Shown: positions 1 through 12,136 of the stretch, one piece after another
Layout: every line of letters starts with the position of its first letter
Numbering within the stretch: the stretch's first letter is position 1
Assembly: GCA_900169235.1 (NCBI GenBank)
Contig: FWCC01000314.1
Coordinates: 28,200 to 92,199, forward strand
Reading direction: 5' to 3'
From: Zarea fungicola
Lineage: Eukaryota > Ascomycota > Sordariomycetes > Hypocreales > Cordycipitaceae
Length of the DNA stretch: 64,000 bases
The notes under the pieces: generated by a model
Seen by the model: only the letters and a program-made list of their open reading frames with translations
The model's database searches: none
Told to the model about the DNA's origin: nothing
Made by a program: the position numbers and the translations under genes

Positions 1-1004
1 AAGCTTCATTTGGTGTTCTATTAGAGGAGCCTCTTATTCTGCGTTCACCCACTGGTTCTTGCGGCGGCCACAAGCACCCTTGACGAGTATTGTACCTCTG
101 TGTGTTTCTTCTGGATAACTCTTGCACCTTTCTCGATTGCCTCTTCAAACTAGGCATATGCTGATGTTCCTTCCCCATAGGATGGTGAGTTTTGTACGTA
201 ACGCCCCCAAAAAAAAGCGATTTTGTTACGTGTCAGCATTCGTCATTTCTTCCCGCCATACGCTCATCTGTGAAGTGGCGGCTCCCTACCCTAGAGGGGC
301 CCCGACCAAAGGCGCCTCGAGCGTCGCTCACGAGTTATGAAGAGAGTTCTTATTCGAATTCCCAGTTGAAGATCAATAACTGGTTGTTTTGCCGAAGATA
401 AAACAAGGGTATACTCCAAGCCTCACACAATGACGGCATATACTATCTCAGGCGATGCCTTATAACCTGGGTCCAGTTTCGTCAACAATACAGCATTATT
501 ACCTACCAAAGGGTTGCATATCCAAGTGGGAGGTACCGGAGCACCGTTATCTCGGCCACGACGATGCGGATGGTATGGTGACATTTCCAGGCCAGAAGTT
601 GTCACCATCCCTGCCAACTACAAGTAGTTACCCACCCACCTAGCTCTGGTTCGGACCAAGGACCTTGGTTCATCCTCGGCTCTTTGTACCCCGGGCAGCT
701 ATTTACCAAGGATGCCCGATGTCTGCTAAATTACCATTACGTTACTGTTACGGTACGTCACTAAGCAGACCATTTTCCCTTATAGACAGAAGATGGATGA
801 TAGTGGTAGGTTGCTAGCGCCAATCTGCAATAACTAATAATCTTGGGATATTGGGCGCAGTTTGCGTCACCCCGCAAAGCATGTGTGAAGGCAATCTATA
901 AAATACAGTCCAGCCACATGATAGAAATTGTGTCCATACCCTTCGCAATACAGAATTCCGGAGAGTTCAGTAAAGTATCGAAGAGTTCGTATTATAAGCT
1001 AAAA
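1..1004. other. Intergenic, upstream of the sulfatase gene
   Basis: No supported gene. Several short open frames exist on both strands but none has a recognisable domain, conserved start or splice structure. The window begins exactly with a HindIII site (AAGCTT), which may reflect how the source clone or contig was cut. The last 150 bases before position 1005 should hold the sulfatase promoter and 5' UTR, but no clear TATA box is visible. Confidence 0.6.
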
Positions 1005-3024
1005 ATGAAGATGAAGATTGGAGGATGTTTTATGGCGCTGTTGTGTGCTGCTTCCAGGACAGCACTTGCCGCCAAGCCAAACTTCATCTTCATAATTACT
1101 GATGACCAAGACTCTCAACTTGACTCAGTGGATCACCAACCAGCGGTACAGAAACACTTCATAGCAGAAGGTACCAAATTTGCAAAACACTTTTGCACTG
1201 TGTCTCTTTGCTGTCCATCCCGAGTTTCGCTTCTAACCGGAAAAGCGGCTCACAATACTAACGTGACCGATGTTAAGCCGGTATGTATTTATATCTGCGA
1301 GAAATCTAACTTAAAGAGCAAATCTAATCTGCAAAAAGCCATGGGGTAAATATTTCAACCGAATGAATCCTCATTATATACCAGCTGACAGTGTAATGGG
1401 TGGTTATCCCAAGTTTGTCTCGCAGGGATTGAATGATGACTATCTCCCACTTTGGCTTCAAGAAGCTGGGTACAACACATACTATACAGGAAAGCTGATG
1501 AACAATCTGGGAATTCATACTTATCAAAGTCCACCACCCCGTGGATGGACTCGTTCTCATTGTACGATGAACAAAACCCAAATATAGTATCACCGCTAAA
1601 TGTCATGCAGTTTTACTCGACCCCAACACATACGTGTATAATAACGCCTATTTTACACTGGACAACCAAAAATGGCAACCATTCCCCGGCCAGTATTCTA
1701 CTGATATCATTGCCAAGCGATCACTGGAATTCCTCAAAGAAGCCATCGAGTCTCCGGGCGCTTTTTTCCTTGGGATCGCCCCTATTGCTCCCCATTCGGA
1801 GTTGACGGATGCATTCCGAGAACCAGTGCCAGCTGACCGCCACAAAGACCTGTTCCCAAATGCAAAAGTTCCAAGAGCAAAAAACTTCAATCCAAACCAA
1901 GTATATTGAGGAGTGAAGCTGAAAGAATGGAAGAGAATTACTGACATTTACTGTGGCACAGCCCGGCTCAGCAAGCTACTTCAAAAATCTACCCAAGCTC
2001 AACAATTTCCAAATCGACTATCTCGATAACTTCTACAAAAGACGTATACAAGCCCTGCAGGCCGTTGATGACCTGGTGGAGAGAATTATTCAAGCCATGC
2101 AGGAACATCCTGACGTCTTGGACAATACCTACCTAATCTACACGAGTGATAACGGCTTTCATCTTGGGCAGCACAGGCTACCTGCGGGTAAAACCTGCAG
2201 TATTGAAGAGGACATCAATGTTCCATTTATTATCCGGGGGCCGGGTATTGCGAAGGGGGAAACAGTAACTTTCCCAACATCCCACACAGATCTGGCACCG
2301 ACATTTCTTAAACTGGCAAACATTCCCCTCCGTGAAGACTTTGACGGATCACCGATTCCAGTGAAGTCAGAGGACCAAGTGGGAGGTGCAGTCAAATCTG
2401 AGCATATAAACATTGAGTACTGGGGCCACGGTCTTGTTGAAGGAACTGCTTTTGATGGGTTAGGTAAGTACATAAACACTTTTAAAGCTTTGGCATGCAA
2501 ATTGACAGTTACGTATAGCTGGAGTCTTTGAGAAGAACACTTATAAATCTCTGCGAATAGTTGGAGAAGGTTATGAGTTCATGTACTGTGTTTGGTGCAA
2601 TGGTGACCATGAGTTGTACGACATGGAGGTAAGTGGTCTCCTCCATCAACAGGCGGCTGCTGCTAATAAAACGCAGAGAGACCCATTCCAGACTTTGAAT
2701 CTGTATGGGAAGCAGCCCCAAGGAAGCCCCCTTAATATCTCTCAGCTCACAAATCGTCTTGATACGTTGCTACTTACGCTCAAGAACTGCAAGGCGGATT
2801 CATGCCGTTCCCCCTGGAAGACAATTTTCCCATCCGGTGAAGTGACCAGCTTACAGGACGCTTTGAAGAACAGCTACGATAGTTTCTTTGCCTCGCAGCC
2901 GGTCGTTTCATTTGACGGATGTGTGCTAGGATACATGCCCGAGCTTGAAGGCCCGTTTGGCCCAAATGTTTATAAAGATGCCTATGGGCAAACTGTGGAC
3001 ATTAGTGACGAACATTGGATTTAG
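1005..3024 (+). CDS. Secreted sulfatase (arylsulfatase family, six exons)
   Basis: Hydrolyses sulfate esters, probably outside the cell or in the secretory pathway. Exons 1005-1280, 1339-1561, 1611-1900, 1962-2463, 2519-2628 and 2677-3024 join in phase to give 582 residues, the usual length for fungal sulfatases. A signal peptide (MKMKIGGCFMALLCAASRTA) is followed by the N-terminal metal site IITDDQD. The signature CCPSRVSLLTG (near residue 75) carries the cysteine that becomes formylglycine. Later family landmarks are GIAPIAPHSE and the C-terminal ELYDM. What look like frameshifts near 1560 and 1620 are explained by a 49-nt intron (GTACGA..ATGCAG) restoring HFLLDPNTY. The fourth and fifth introns are supported by GTAAGT donors; the fifth (2629-2676) is 48 nt and in frame, so it could also be read through. 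About 15 residues after PWG are longer than I expect and could hide a further splice variant. Confidence 0.88.
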
Positions 3025-3264
3025 GAATGGAGTGAAATAAGGCAAATGTTAGGTTAGTTTTGGTTGTAACAGGTATTTATTCTAGCCGTGTTGGTGCACG
3101 ATGAATGATGCTGCTGGTATGAAGGAAAGGCAAGGCGGCTATAAATTTACCAGCCAGTAGAAGCGGTCAACTATTCAGCACGTTAATAAGGCAGATAATC
3201 TAATTGTACATAATATGTGGGCAGATACACTGGCAATATAGGAGAAAGCCGTCAAGTCACAAGG

Positions 3265-6200
3265 TTATCGGCGCCCATTCCAACCACCACGGTACTGGTG
3301 GCCACCTCGTTGCGGATAATTTTGGCCGGAGCCGTGGTTATACCCGCCAGGATAGCTCTGAGGAATCCAGCCAGGTGGAGGTGGCGGTACACCTCTGCCG
3401 AAGCCAGATGAACTAGGATGTGGAGGCCGCCAATTGCCCTGTCCCTGTGTTTGGTGGTACGGAGGCCGAGCGTCGCTCTGTCGATAATAGTCTGGTGCGG
3501 GATGACCAGCGCCGGAGTACTGGCCTCTGCCCCTCCCACCCTGTCTGAATTGGTAATGGCCACCAGGATCATTGCGGCCCCCACGAGCACTTCCATATCC
3601 ACCACCGTTACCTCCTCGTGACGATTTTCCTCTTAAAACCTCGATGTCGCTTCGAGTGAGCACGGGAGTTGGCATTTTAGCTCCGCGTAAGATCATTGAT
3701 TTGTGATCTTGTGTCATTTTGGGCATATCGTAGTTAACACTATCTCGACGTTAGATCCATAGAATGTATGGCTGCTTGACTTGGCGACGTACCTAATTGA
3801 GCGATCGTAATCTAAATCCGGCATGGAATGGCGCTCAAGCGGATAGTGAAGCGTACCATGTGGCACGTATCCATCTTGCTTTTCGACCATACCAGAGAGT
3901 CCGTCACTTGTTTTTGGATTGAGCTTGAAGTGTGACGAGCCTTGCTTTTTAGAGTAGAAGTTGGTCAATATTTCGTCGTAGATGCTTTCATGGCTATCCG
4001 AAAGCAACAAAACATCTCTTCCCACACCGTTGCGTCTTGTGTCCTCTGGGCTAAGAAGTGCATATTTCTCCCTTACAGCTGCCAGGAGTCGGTCCATCTC
4101 AATAAATGGCAGTAGGGCAACGCCTTGCCATGCCATCTTTTTGCCGTTTAAATCAACTTCGAAGTCTTCCGGATAGAAGTCAATAATCTCACTGTCTTCA
4201 TCAGTCATCAGATTATGAAAGACTGCGGGTAAATTATCTCGAGAAGCTGCTGGTAAAACGCTCATCAACTGTTCAAAGGGCCGGGAAATGGTGCCTTTTT
4301 CGAACGTGACGTTTGCCTCTGTTATTGCCTTGAAATCAGCTGCAAATGGAGCGTAGTGATATGGGTAGTACCACTCCCAAGACGGACAACCTTGGAAATA
4401 GTACTGTAAGACCCATGCTAGACCCTCAACATATGCATGTGCAACCTGTTTGCGAAATGAAATATCGCCGGGATCTTTATGAAATTTCAGTTGATAGTAG
4501 CGATCAGCATAGCCATCTTCCCACAGTCTCACAGGGTCCGCTAGAACCTCAGGATTCTCGGCTGGTGTAGAAGTGCCCTGAGATTCATTGGCAGTGTGGT
4601 CCTCGGTTTCTTGAACAGCTGATATTTTCCGTTTTCCTAGAGCTGATTGCGGTGAACCATCTGTGGAATTGTTGGGAGCGGTTTCGGTAGCTGCGGCCTC
4701 GCGCCCGGCCTTCAAACGTTCCTTCAAGACACTCGCTGCGCTTTTGTTTGCAATGTTTGCTCCCTCAGCTGCTGTTCGATTGACAACCATGTCATGGGTG
4801 ATGGCTTTCAATGGGGCAATTGGCATCGATGCGATAGGATGTAGAGCCAACCCACGAGATGGGTCCTCGTGCCCACTTCTCAAAGGCTTTCCGTCATGCC
4901 GATTTTCGCGTCCGGCATAGCCGTTGTTCTGTAGTCGGCGCCGTTTTGAATTCGCCTCACGGCGATCCTCCTGCTCCTTCCTTTTCTTGAATATCATATC
5001 TTCCTGTACTGCCAGACCATCTAATATGCACTGAGCTCGTTCTAAGTCGATATGGCCATCTTTCGTAATATAGCCACCGAATGCAGGTAGGTTCCTCTTC
5101 CATATACTCGTAAGAGTATCTATACCATGCTCACGAATCTCCAAGGCTGGTAAATGCGGAAGAAAATCGTTTCCCACGAAGCAGCACATGAATATCCAAT
5201 CGTCAATGACACGTTCGAGATCAAACCGGAATGGTAAATCGGGAATAGCAAGCTCAGCAGCCAAGTATTCTCGTAGCACAGATACATGTAGCCATATAAA
5301 TGGTTTAAGGGTAACTGTCTGTTCTTTCTCATCAAACTCCCCAGATTTTTCTTTGGCTTCGCCTTTGCAGTTTTGGGCGTCGTGGCCGCGCTGACCACAA
5401 AGTTTGCAAGTCCGAGCTTTACCGTCTTGGAAAAAAACATCCTCACGTAGAACGCGAAAGTGAGGCTCATGGGTGGCAAGCCCGAGCATAATCAAGTCAG
5501 CGTCCAAGCCGTAAATGACGTGCCGGGTGTTGGGATCGTAGTCGGGGCTGACTCGTTGGGATCTGACAAAGTTCATGATTTTATGCTCGCCTTCACCTGG
5601 AACCATAGCATCCGAGATGATGATTTTTAACTTCGCCCAACCAGGATCAGTGTTGAGTTTATACTGACACCAGTACCGCAGGCTGCTTGCCAATATATCC
5701 ATGAAGGGAGTACCCGGAGTAATAGAGTTATTGTCGAATGCCTTTTTTGCGATAATTTCTGTACTTTCAATAGCAAGACTGCCTCCATTCTGTTGTTTCA
5801 TAAGTTTAATCAGCTCCTGCTTATCTTGTTCTTTCTCTTTTGCTTCTTGTGCAGATCGAAATCGGCGGGATCGTTGCTGATTCATCTTGGCGCGAGGTGC
5901 AACGCCATCTATTTACATGTTAACAAGCGCCAATATTGCTAGTTGACCAAAGGAGGAGCCACATACCAACGGCTATCATGAGGATCTTTCGCGGCCGAAC
6001 CATGTTAACTACGCGGTCGGTGTACTTGAAGATTTCAAGCATCATTTCTTCTTCGTCTCTGGGAGCCGGCCTATCTTCTGGATGTGCGCAAGGGTGAACG
6101 ATGCCGTTCATATCGAGATAGAGGTTGTCCAGCTCCTCGCCGTTCGGGTTTGCGCGAGTGATGTCCACAGGTATTTCGCTGCCATCTTCCATAACAATAG

Positions 6201-6276
6201 GCCGATCTTCAACGACGGGAGATATGATCTTTGGGTATTTGTTGGAAAGCCATCGGAAGGCAGCCGGAATACCCAT
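3265..6276 (-). CDS. RAT1: Nuclear 5'-3' exoribonuclease Rat1/Xrn2
   Basis: Degrades uncapped nuclear RNA 5' to 3', trims rRNA and snoRNA ends and drives torpedo termination by RNA polymerase II. Exons 6276-5967, 5908-3793 and 3739-3265 give 966 residues. The N terminus [20 protein letters not shown] and the block [12 protein letters not shown] are Xrn-family hallmarks. A CCHC knuckle ([14 protein letters not shown]) sits near residues 271-284, as in Rat1 rather than cytoplasmic Xrn1. The tail from about residue 820 is rich in RGG, GY and PPPP and probably disordered. The second intron was placed so that the joint reads [10 protein letters not shown]; the acceptor is the AG at 3741-3740, preceded by a CTAAC branch site. 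A later acceptor would break the frame. The gene converges on the sulfatase with 240 bp between stops. Its start is divergent from USO1. Confidence 0.93.
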
Positions 6277-6965
6277 TTTTGGCTATTGATGCTGGCTGCC
6301 GGCAAACGAAACAGCGACAGAATAAGCAGCTGGTTTGCTATATGGGGTGATAGAAAGCCTCTGCTGGCAACAGGAGATTCTAAGGTGCTTTAGGGCTGGG
6401 CAAAATTCTCTGATTGAGACCACAACCTACAAGCTCAATTGTCTCTCGTGTGAAGTATCTGACTAGGGAATATCTTGAGCGCGACACGAGGCTTCGGCTA
6501 CGCAAATTTAGGGTGATAAGATAAGATAATTATGTAAGCGGACTTAATGCAGCCTTGCCAGCTTGCCAGCTTGCCAATGAAGACTTCGAAGGGCTTTGTT
6601 CAAAGTTTAATTAAAATAATGCAATATTTTATGCTTCTAAATAAAATTGAGTCCGAGAAAAGATAAAGTTATGATCCATGTGTCTAAGGGCAATGATTGG
6701 AGCTTTTGCCGGAGACGCAATAGCTTACACAGGGGATAGCTTCCAGCCAACCTATTTTACTGGTCGAGGCCGGCGGAGCTCTGATCAGGACAGCAAGCCC
6801 TCCCTCTTACTACCTACATATCCTCCACGCTCGAAGTTCGAGCCGCGATAGCCGTCCACAGCTCACCTTGCCGCATTGGCCGAATTGGTAACAAGAGGTT
6901 TTCCGGATACACGCACGTCACCAACTCAATGGCACGGAAACGACAAGAATAGCAAACTCGAAGTA
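6277..6965. other. Divergent RAT1/USO1 intergenic region with a short tandem repeat
   Basis: Shared upstream region for two divergent housekeeping genes. It contains three tandem copies of the octamer CTTGCCAG at 6554-6577, the last ending in A, followed by an AT-rich stretch. An in-frame ATG at 6876 would add 30 residues to USO1, but the added sequence does not look like the family, so I treat it as leader. Confidence 0.5.
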
Positions 6966-9900
6966 ATGTTCTCAATCGCAGCGGCACCAGCCAAGCAGTC
7001 AGCGACGGACACCATCTCCGTCCTGAGTGGCCGATTAAGCTCTGCAACCTTGCTGGAAGACCGCCGAGCAGCCATTCTGGGTTTACGGAGTTTTGCGAAA
7101 GATTTCCCGGCAACGGTAGCATCCAGTGCCTTAAGGGGGCTAATTGGGTCCCTTGGAAAAGACGGAGAGGATGTGGATACAGTTAAAGTCGTCTTGGAGA
7201 CGCTGCTAATGCTGTTTACTCCCAATGAGGAGAGCCCTGAAGCGTCAGATGAGATTGTATTGTGGCTGGCCGACGAGTTTACGCAACGCCAAGAGAATGT
7301 GACGTTGCTTCTTGATTTTCTCGAATCAACCGACTTCTACTCTCGCTTATACTCCTTACAGCTCTTAGGAGCAATTCTCTCTGCTCGGACTGAACGAACT
7401 GAAGAATGCGTTTTCACTGCACCGCTGGGAATATCACGTTTAGTAGCTATTCTTGACGATCGACGTGATGCGATTCGAAACGAAGGCATCATTCTACTTA
7501 CTAGCCTGACACCAGCCTCTCTCGACATACAAAAACTCGTCGCATTCGAAAATGCCTTCGAAAGAATATTTGAAATAATCGAATCAGAGGGATCGTTATC
7601 AGAAGGGGGAAGAACAGTTGAAGATTGCCTTATTCTGTTGGCCAACCTTCTCCGTCGGAATGCCTCAAACCAGACACTATTTCGTGAATCTGGATGCATT
7701 AAGCGACTAGCAGACTTATTACACAGTGTCTTTAAACCTGAAGATGACGGTGATTTGGCGATTTGGGCACAATCCCAAAGAAACAGAAATGTGTATGCAT
7801 ATCTGTCCGTTCTACGTCTCCTGCTGACCGCTGGTTCCGTCGGCGTGTCTCATAACCAAAAACTACTTTGGAAGCATGGCCTTTGCGCTGATGTCCTTCA
7901 TCTGGCGTTTAGTCCAGATGTACAAATGGAAATCAAAGCGGAGGTGAGTGGAATGATTGGCCTTTGAACTTCCTTTTGCCATTCTAACACGGGACAGGCA
8001 TTGGTCACATGTGGTGACATGATACGAGATTATGCTGCGCTGCAAGAAAGTTTTGCCCAACTTAGTGTCTCTCGACTGGAAGAAGCTCCTGCGTCTTCCA
8101 AAGGAGCTAAGGACTTATCTCACATCTACGTCATCGATGGATTACTTGACCTTATATTGAACTTGCAAGACAGTGCGGCTTTCAATGTTCGCTATGCGGC
8201 TAGCGAGTGCCTGAAGGCTTACTTCTCTAATCACCTGAACGTGCGGCTACACTTTTTGACCAGGGCTATTGAAGGTTACTTGGCTCATGGGGAAGAAGCA
8301 ACTAACGCATTAACCGTCTTGCTTGCACCATCTTCAGAAAAGGCAGCAAGCGATCCATATCGCCCCTGGTTTGCAGCTGTTATTACATTTCATTTACTGT
8401 TTGATAACGCTGCGGCAAAAGAGAAAGCACTTTCGCTCACGGAGGGAGATGCTTCTGAGGACGAGGAAGTCGTGACCAGCATACAGACCGTCACAGCCCA
8501 CCTGCTTACAGGCGTTAGGCGAGGAGATGATGGACGCATATCTGTCGGCTACTTGATGCTTTTAACCACATGGCTATTTGAAGACTTGGATGCTGTAAAT
8601 GACTTTCTGTCTGAAGGCAGCAATGTTCAAAGTCTTATTCAAGCAATTTCACAACCAGCTACCGAGGGAAGCGACCTAGTTCAGGGACTCTGTGCTATGC
8701 TTCTTGGAATTGCGTACGAATTTTCCACCAAAGATTCGCCTGTTCCTCGCACAACATTGCACTCCATCCTCACAACCCGCCTGGATCGAGAGCAATACCT
8801 TGATCGATTACGGAAGTTGCGTGGGCATCCGTACTTGCGAGATTTCGAAACAATTCCGCAGAGAAGGGACCCGGCTTTGGTCAGTGGTCTGGCGGAAGTA
8901 TATTTTGATGCTGTGTTTGTCAACTTTTTCAAGGATAACTACAGTCGTATTGCTAGAGCTATTGACAGAAGTCCCGAGCTTGAGATATCTGTTATGACCA
9001 ACGGTGTTCAGAAAGGAATATCCCGCGAGCTTGTAGATTCTCTTCGTGAACAAATACGTGAAAAGGAAAAGGCACTTGAGGAAGCCAGAGTGGCTGCTGA
9101 ATTACAAGAATCACGATTGGGTCAAGAGCAAGGAGAGTATCGTCGTTTCAAAGAAGAGGTGGGCAGAGAACTGCTGAAATCACAGGAAGAAGCTAAGCGA
9201 GACGTGGCTGCTGCAAAAGTAGCGCATGAAGGCCTTCAGCGAACTCACGAAGCGGAGCTGAGGTTTGTTTTTAAAACTTACTAAAAGATATTTGAACTGA
9301 CATTAAACAGGAAGTTGCAAAACCTTCATGCAGCGAAGGATATTGAAATGCAGAAACAAATCATTGCTGTGAAATCAGCAGCGTCCTCAAAGGAGACGGA
9401 ATATGAGAAAAAACTCTCCTCTATAAAAGCTGCCATGGCTGCCAAGGACTTGGACGTCGAAAGACAACTAGGCGAGGCTAGAAAAGCAGCCCAAGTTGAG
9501 GTGGATCACAGCCAAAGGCGACATGAGGCCGAGATTGCAGACCTCCGAGCGAGCGTCAGCAGCTTGGAAGCATCACTGCAGAAGGTAGGTTTCTGCGCCG
9601 ATGCCCCTCACAGCTGTAACTGTAACTAACATGAGTAAAAAATACAGGCGATTAATGAAAGAGACAAGGATTTACAGGCGAAGGAGCAAGAACTGCAAGG
9701 CAGGGTGCGTGACTGCCACGGCCTTCGCAAAGAGCTGCAGTCTATTCGCGAGAAGCATACCGTAGAAATGGAAGAAGCAGAAAAACGAATGAATAAACTT
9801 GAGCAGCAGCTTGAGCAAGAAAAGACCACTCTAGAGGAGAGCCACAAGGCTGCCGGCGAGGTATGTCACTGTTGATCGCATAAAAAGGTGCAAGACTAAC

Positions 9901-10163
9901 TCCCTGAGCAGATCAAGGCAACTCTAGCGCAAAGCAAGAGAGAAAAAGAGAGCGTTCAATCAGAGCTCGATGATTTGCTAATAGTGTTCACCGATTTGGA
10001 AGATCAAGTGGCGAGGCAAAAGGTACGGTTCCTGGCACAGTGCAACATTCTGAGACGAAAACTAACAGATGTTTCCCAACTGCAGAAGCGTCTGCACGAG
10101 CTCGGTGAGCCGGTTTCAGACGCAGGGGAAGATGAGAGCGATGATGCGGATGACGTCGATTGA
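6966..10163 (+). CDS. USO1: Vesicle tethering factor Uso1/p115
   Basis: Tethers ER-derived COPII vesicles to the Golgi with the Rab Ypt1. Exons 6966-7943, 7998-9262, 9311-9584, 9648-9860, 9912-10022 and 10086-10163 give 972 residues. The first ~650 residues form the helical armadillo-like p115 head, seen in blocks such as SATLLEDRRAAILGLRSFAK and CLILLANLLRRNASNQTLFR. From about residue 690 the protein is charged coiled coil, and it ends in an acidic tail (DAGEDESDDADDVD), the usual p115 layout. The coiled coil is shorter than in yeast Uso1, as is typical for filamentous fungi. The last intron (63 nt) is a multiple of three but has good signals (GTACGG, CTAAC, CTGCAG). I chose the ATG at 6966 because family similarity begins there. 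RMT3 follows on the same strand 252 bp downstream. Confidence 0.92.
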
Positions 10164-10414
10164 TATTCATTGAAGCAAGCCACTCTTAAATACAGCGCAG
10201 TTGATAATTTTAAGCCGAGCCACACACCTCTCGTAGCCATTGCCTGACATGGAAGTTTATTGGGTAGAGCTTTGCAATATTTGCACTAAAAGGTTGGTGC
10301 GTGGCACACCAGCTGCCGCAAAAATTGCAAAGTGGAGTGACGAAGATTTGTTTAAGCACCATCTGTGGGCCATGGAATAAATACTTGACTACCGCTTTTC
10401 AATCATCTACCAAA

Positions 10415-12113
10415 ATGAGCACAGAGTTGGATAAAATGTCTGTCTCCAGTGACTCTGAAATTTCCGAAGGAGTGGAATGGGTGGATGTAGAACCTGATGA
10501 GGAGAAAATTGTCTTCGTATCACTTTTCGGCGCTGAGACTTTTCCCAGCATCGACGAACTGCTGACGCACTGCAAGACTGAGCACGCTTTTGATCTAGTC
10601 GCCATAGTACGTCGCCTCTCGCTTGAATTTCACGATACCATAAAGCTGGTAAACTTCATCAGAATGTGTGTGCAAGATAAGAAAAGCTTGCCTCAAGTTC
10701 TCTCGCTCGATGATTTCGCAGATGACAAGTACCTGAAGCCTGCGCTCGAAAACGATGCCGTGCTCTTTTCATTGGACGAGATTCTCAATGAAACGGCTGA
10801 GACTGTCGAAAGTCCTTCAGCTGTGGATCAGAAGTCCTTAGAAGCGAGAAATAAGGAGCTGGAAGCAGAGCTAGCTGCAGTCCAGGAACGGTTTGCTGGC
10901 TACCGACTCGCCGTTGAGGAAACATTGGACAAGCGCTGGGGCGATGAGAAGCAGTTGGACAAAAACGAAAGCATGAAGAAGAAAAACTCATCCGATGACT
11001 ATTTTGAATCATACGCCTACAATGGTGAGTATTGAAGTTGCGCGAATGCCGCGGCCAAAACTAACCTGTATAGACATCCACGAAACCATGCTCAAGGATG
11101 AAATTCGCACGGACGCATACCGGGACTTCATTTATGAAAACAAACAATTATTTCAAGGCAAGGTCGTCCTTGATATTGGATGCGGTACAGGTTGGGATGC
11201 CTCACATATTTTAAGGACAGGTTCTGTGTAGCTAATCGATTTAGGAATCCTAAGCATGTTTTGTGCGAAAGCCGGAGCTGCAAAGGTGATCGCAGTCGAC
11301 AAATCCGACATTATCGACAAAGCCAGGGAGAATATATTCAACAATGGATTGGCAGATACTATTACCTGCTTGCGTGGTGCAATTGAGGATGTTCAGCTTC
11401 CAGTTGATCAAGTCGATATCATCGTCAGCGAATGGATGGGCTATTGCCTGTTATATGAGGCAATGCTGCCGAGCGTTCTATATGCCCGTGACAAATACCT
11501 CCGGCCAGACGGTCTTCTTGTGCCCAGCTCTGCCACCATTTGGATGGCCCCAGTTCAAGATGAGGAATATGTTACTGATACAGTGTCTTTCTGGAGAGAC
11601 GTTTATGGGTTTGACATGAAAGCTATGCAGGAGCGCATCTACGATGAGGCCAGAATCCTAACCATGCCGGCAAAAGCAATCTGCGGTACACCCCATCCTT
11701 TCAAAGTCCTGGATCTGCACACCATAAGGGCTGAGGAATTGGTCTTCACTGCAAATTGGGAGTCTCAGATCACGCGCGAAATTGCCTCATTTGATGGATT
11801 TTTGATTTGGTTCGACAACTTCTTTATCAATGCTCGTGACGACAAACTACCGGTATCAGGCATGACGCCTGACGTATTTGTTAAAGAAAAACCTGGATAC
11901 ATGGCGTTTACAACCGGGCCTCTTGGCAAAGAAACGCATTGGAAACAGGGACTTTTGCTGCAGCCTCCAACACAATTGAAAGCTTCGCAGCCGAAAATCA
12001 CAGGCCGTGTCGTCTTCTCCGCCCTGGAAGAGAATGCCAGAGCCCTTGACATCCAGGTGACGTGGATTGAAGAAGGGCAAGAAGAGCAGAGCAGAGCATG
12101 GAAATTGAAATGA
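10415..12113 (+). CDS. RMT3: Protein arginine N-methyltransferase, PRMT3 type
   Basis: Transfers methyl groups from S-adenosylmethionine to arginine; PRMT3 family members act in the cytosol on ribosomal protein uS5. Exons 10415-11024, 11074-11190 and 11245-12113 give 531 residues. The AdoMet site [18 protein letters not shown] is rebuilt exactly by removing the second intron. The double-E loop [15 protein letters not shown] and the THW loop ([11 protein letters not shown]) are intact. The N-terminal zinc finger region keeps HCKTEH and the conserved helix IKLVNFIR, but the two cysteines expected upstream are Ser36 and Gly39 (VSLFGAETF), so zinc binding is doubtful. An in-frame non-ATG extension exists upstream of 10415 and is ignored. 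Its stop codon lies only 23 bp from the stop of the convergent transporter gene. Confidence 0.93.
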
Positions 12114-12136
12114 TTGGATCCACCTAGTATAGAAAG

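Noticed and set aside
1545..1640. Two apparent frameshifts in the sulfatase gene
   Set aside because: A 49-nt GT..AG intron (1562-1610) with a CTAAA branch site joins the flanking frames and restores the conserved FLLDPNTY block, so the gene is intact.
5120..5479. 119-codon and similar frames overlapping RAT1, SFI1, RAV1 and the JmjC gene in other frames
   Set aside because: They are shadows of long coding exons and have none of their own domains or start contexts.
6876..6965. Upstream ATG extending USO1 by 30 residues
   Set aside because: Family similarity begins at the ATG at 6966; the extension is low in hydrophobic residues and has no relation to the p115 head.
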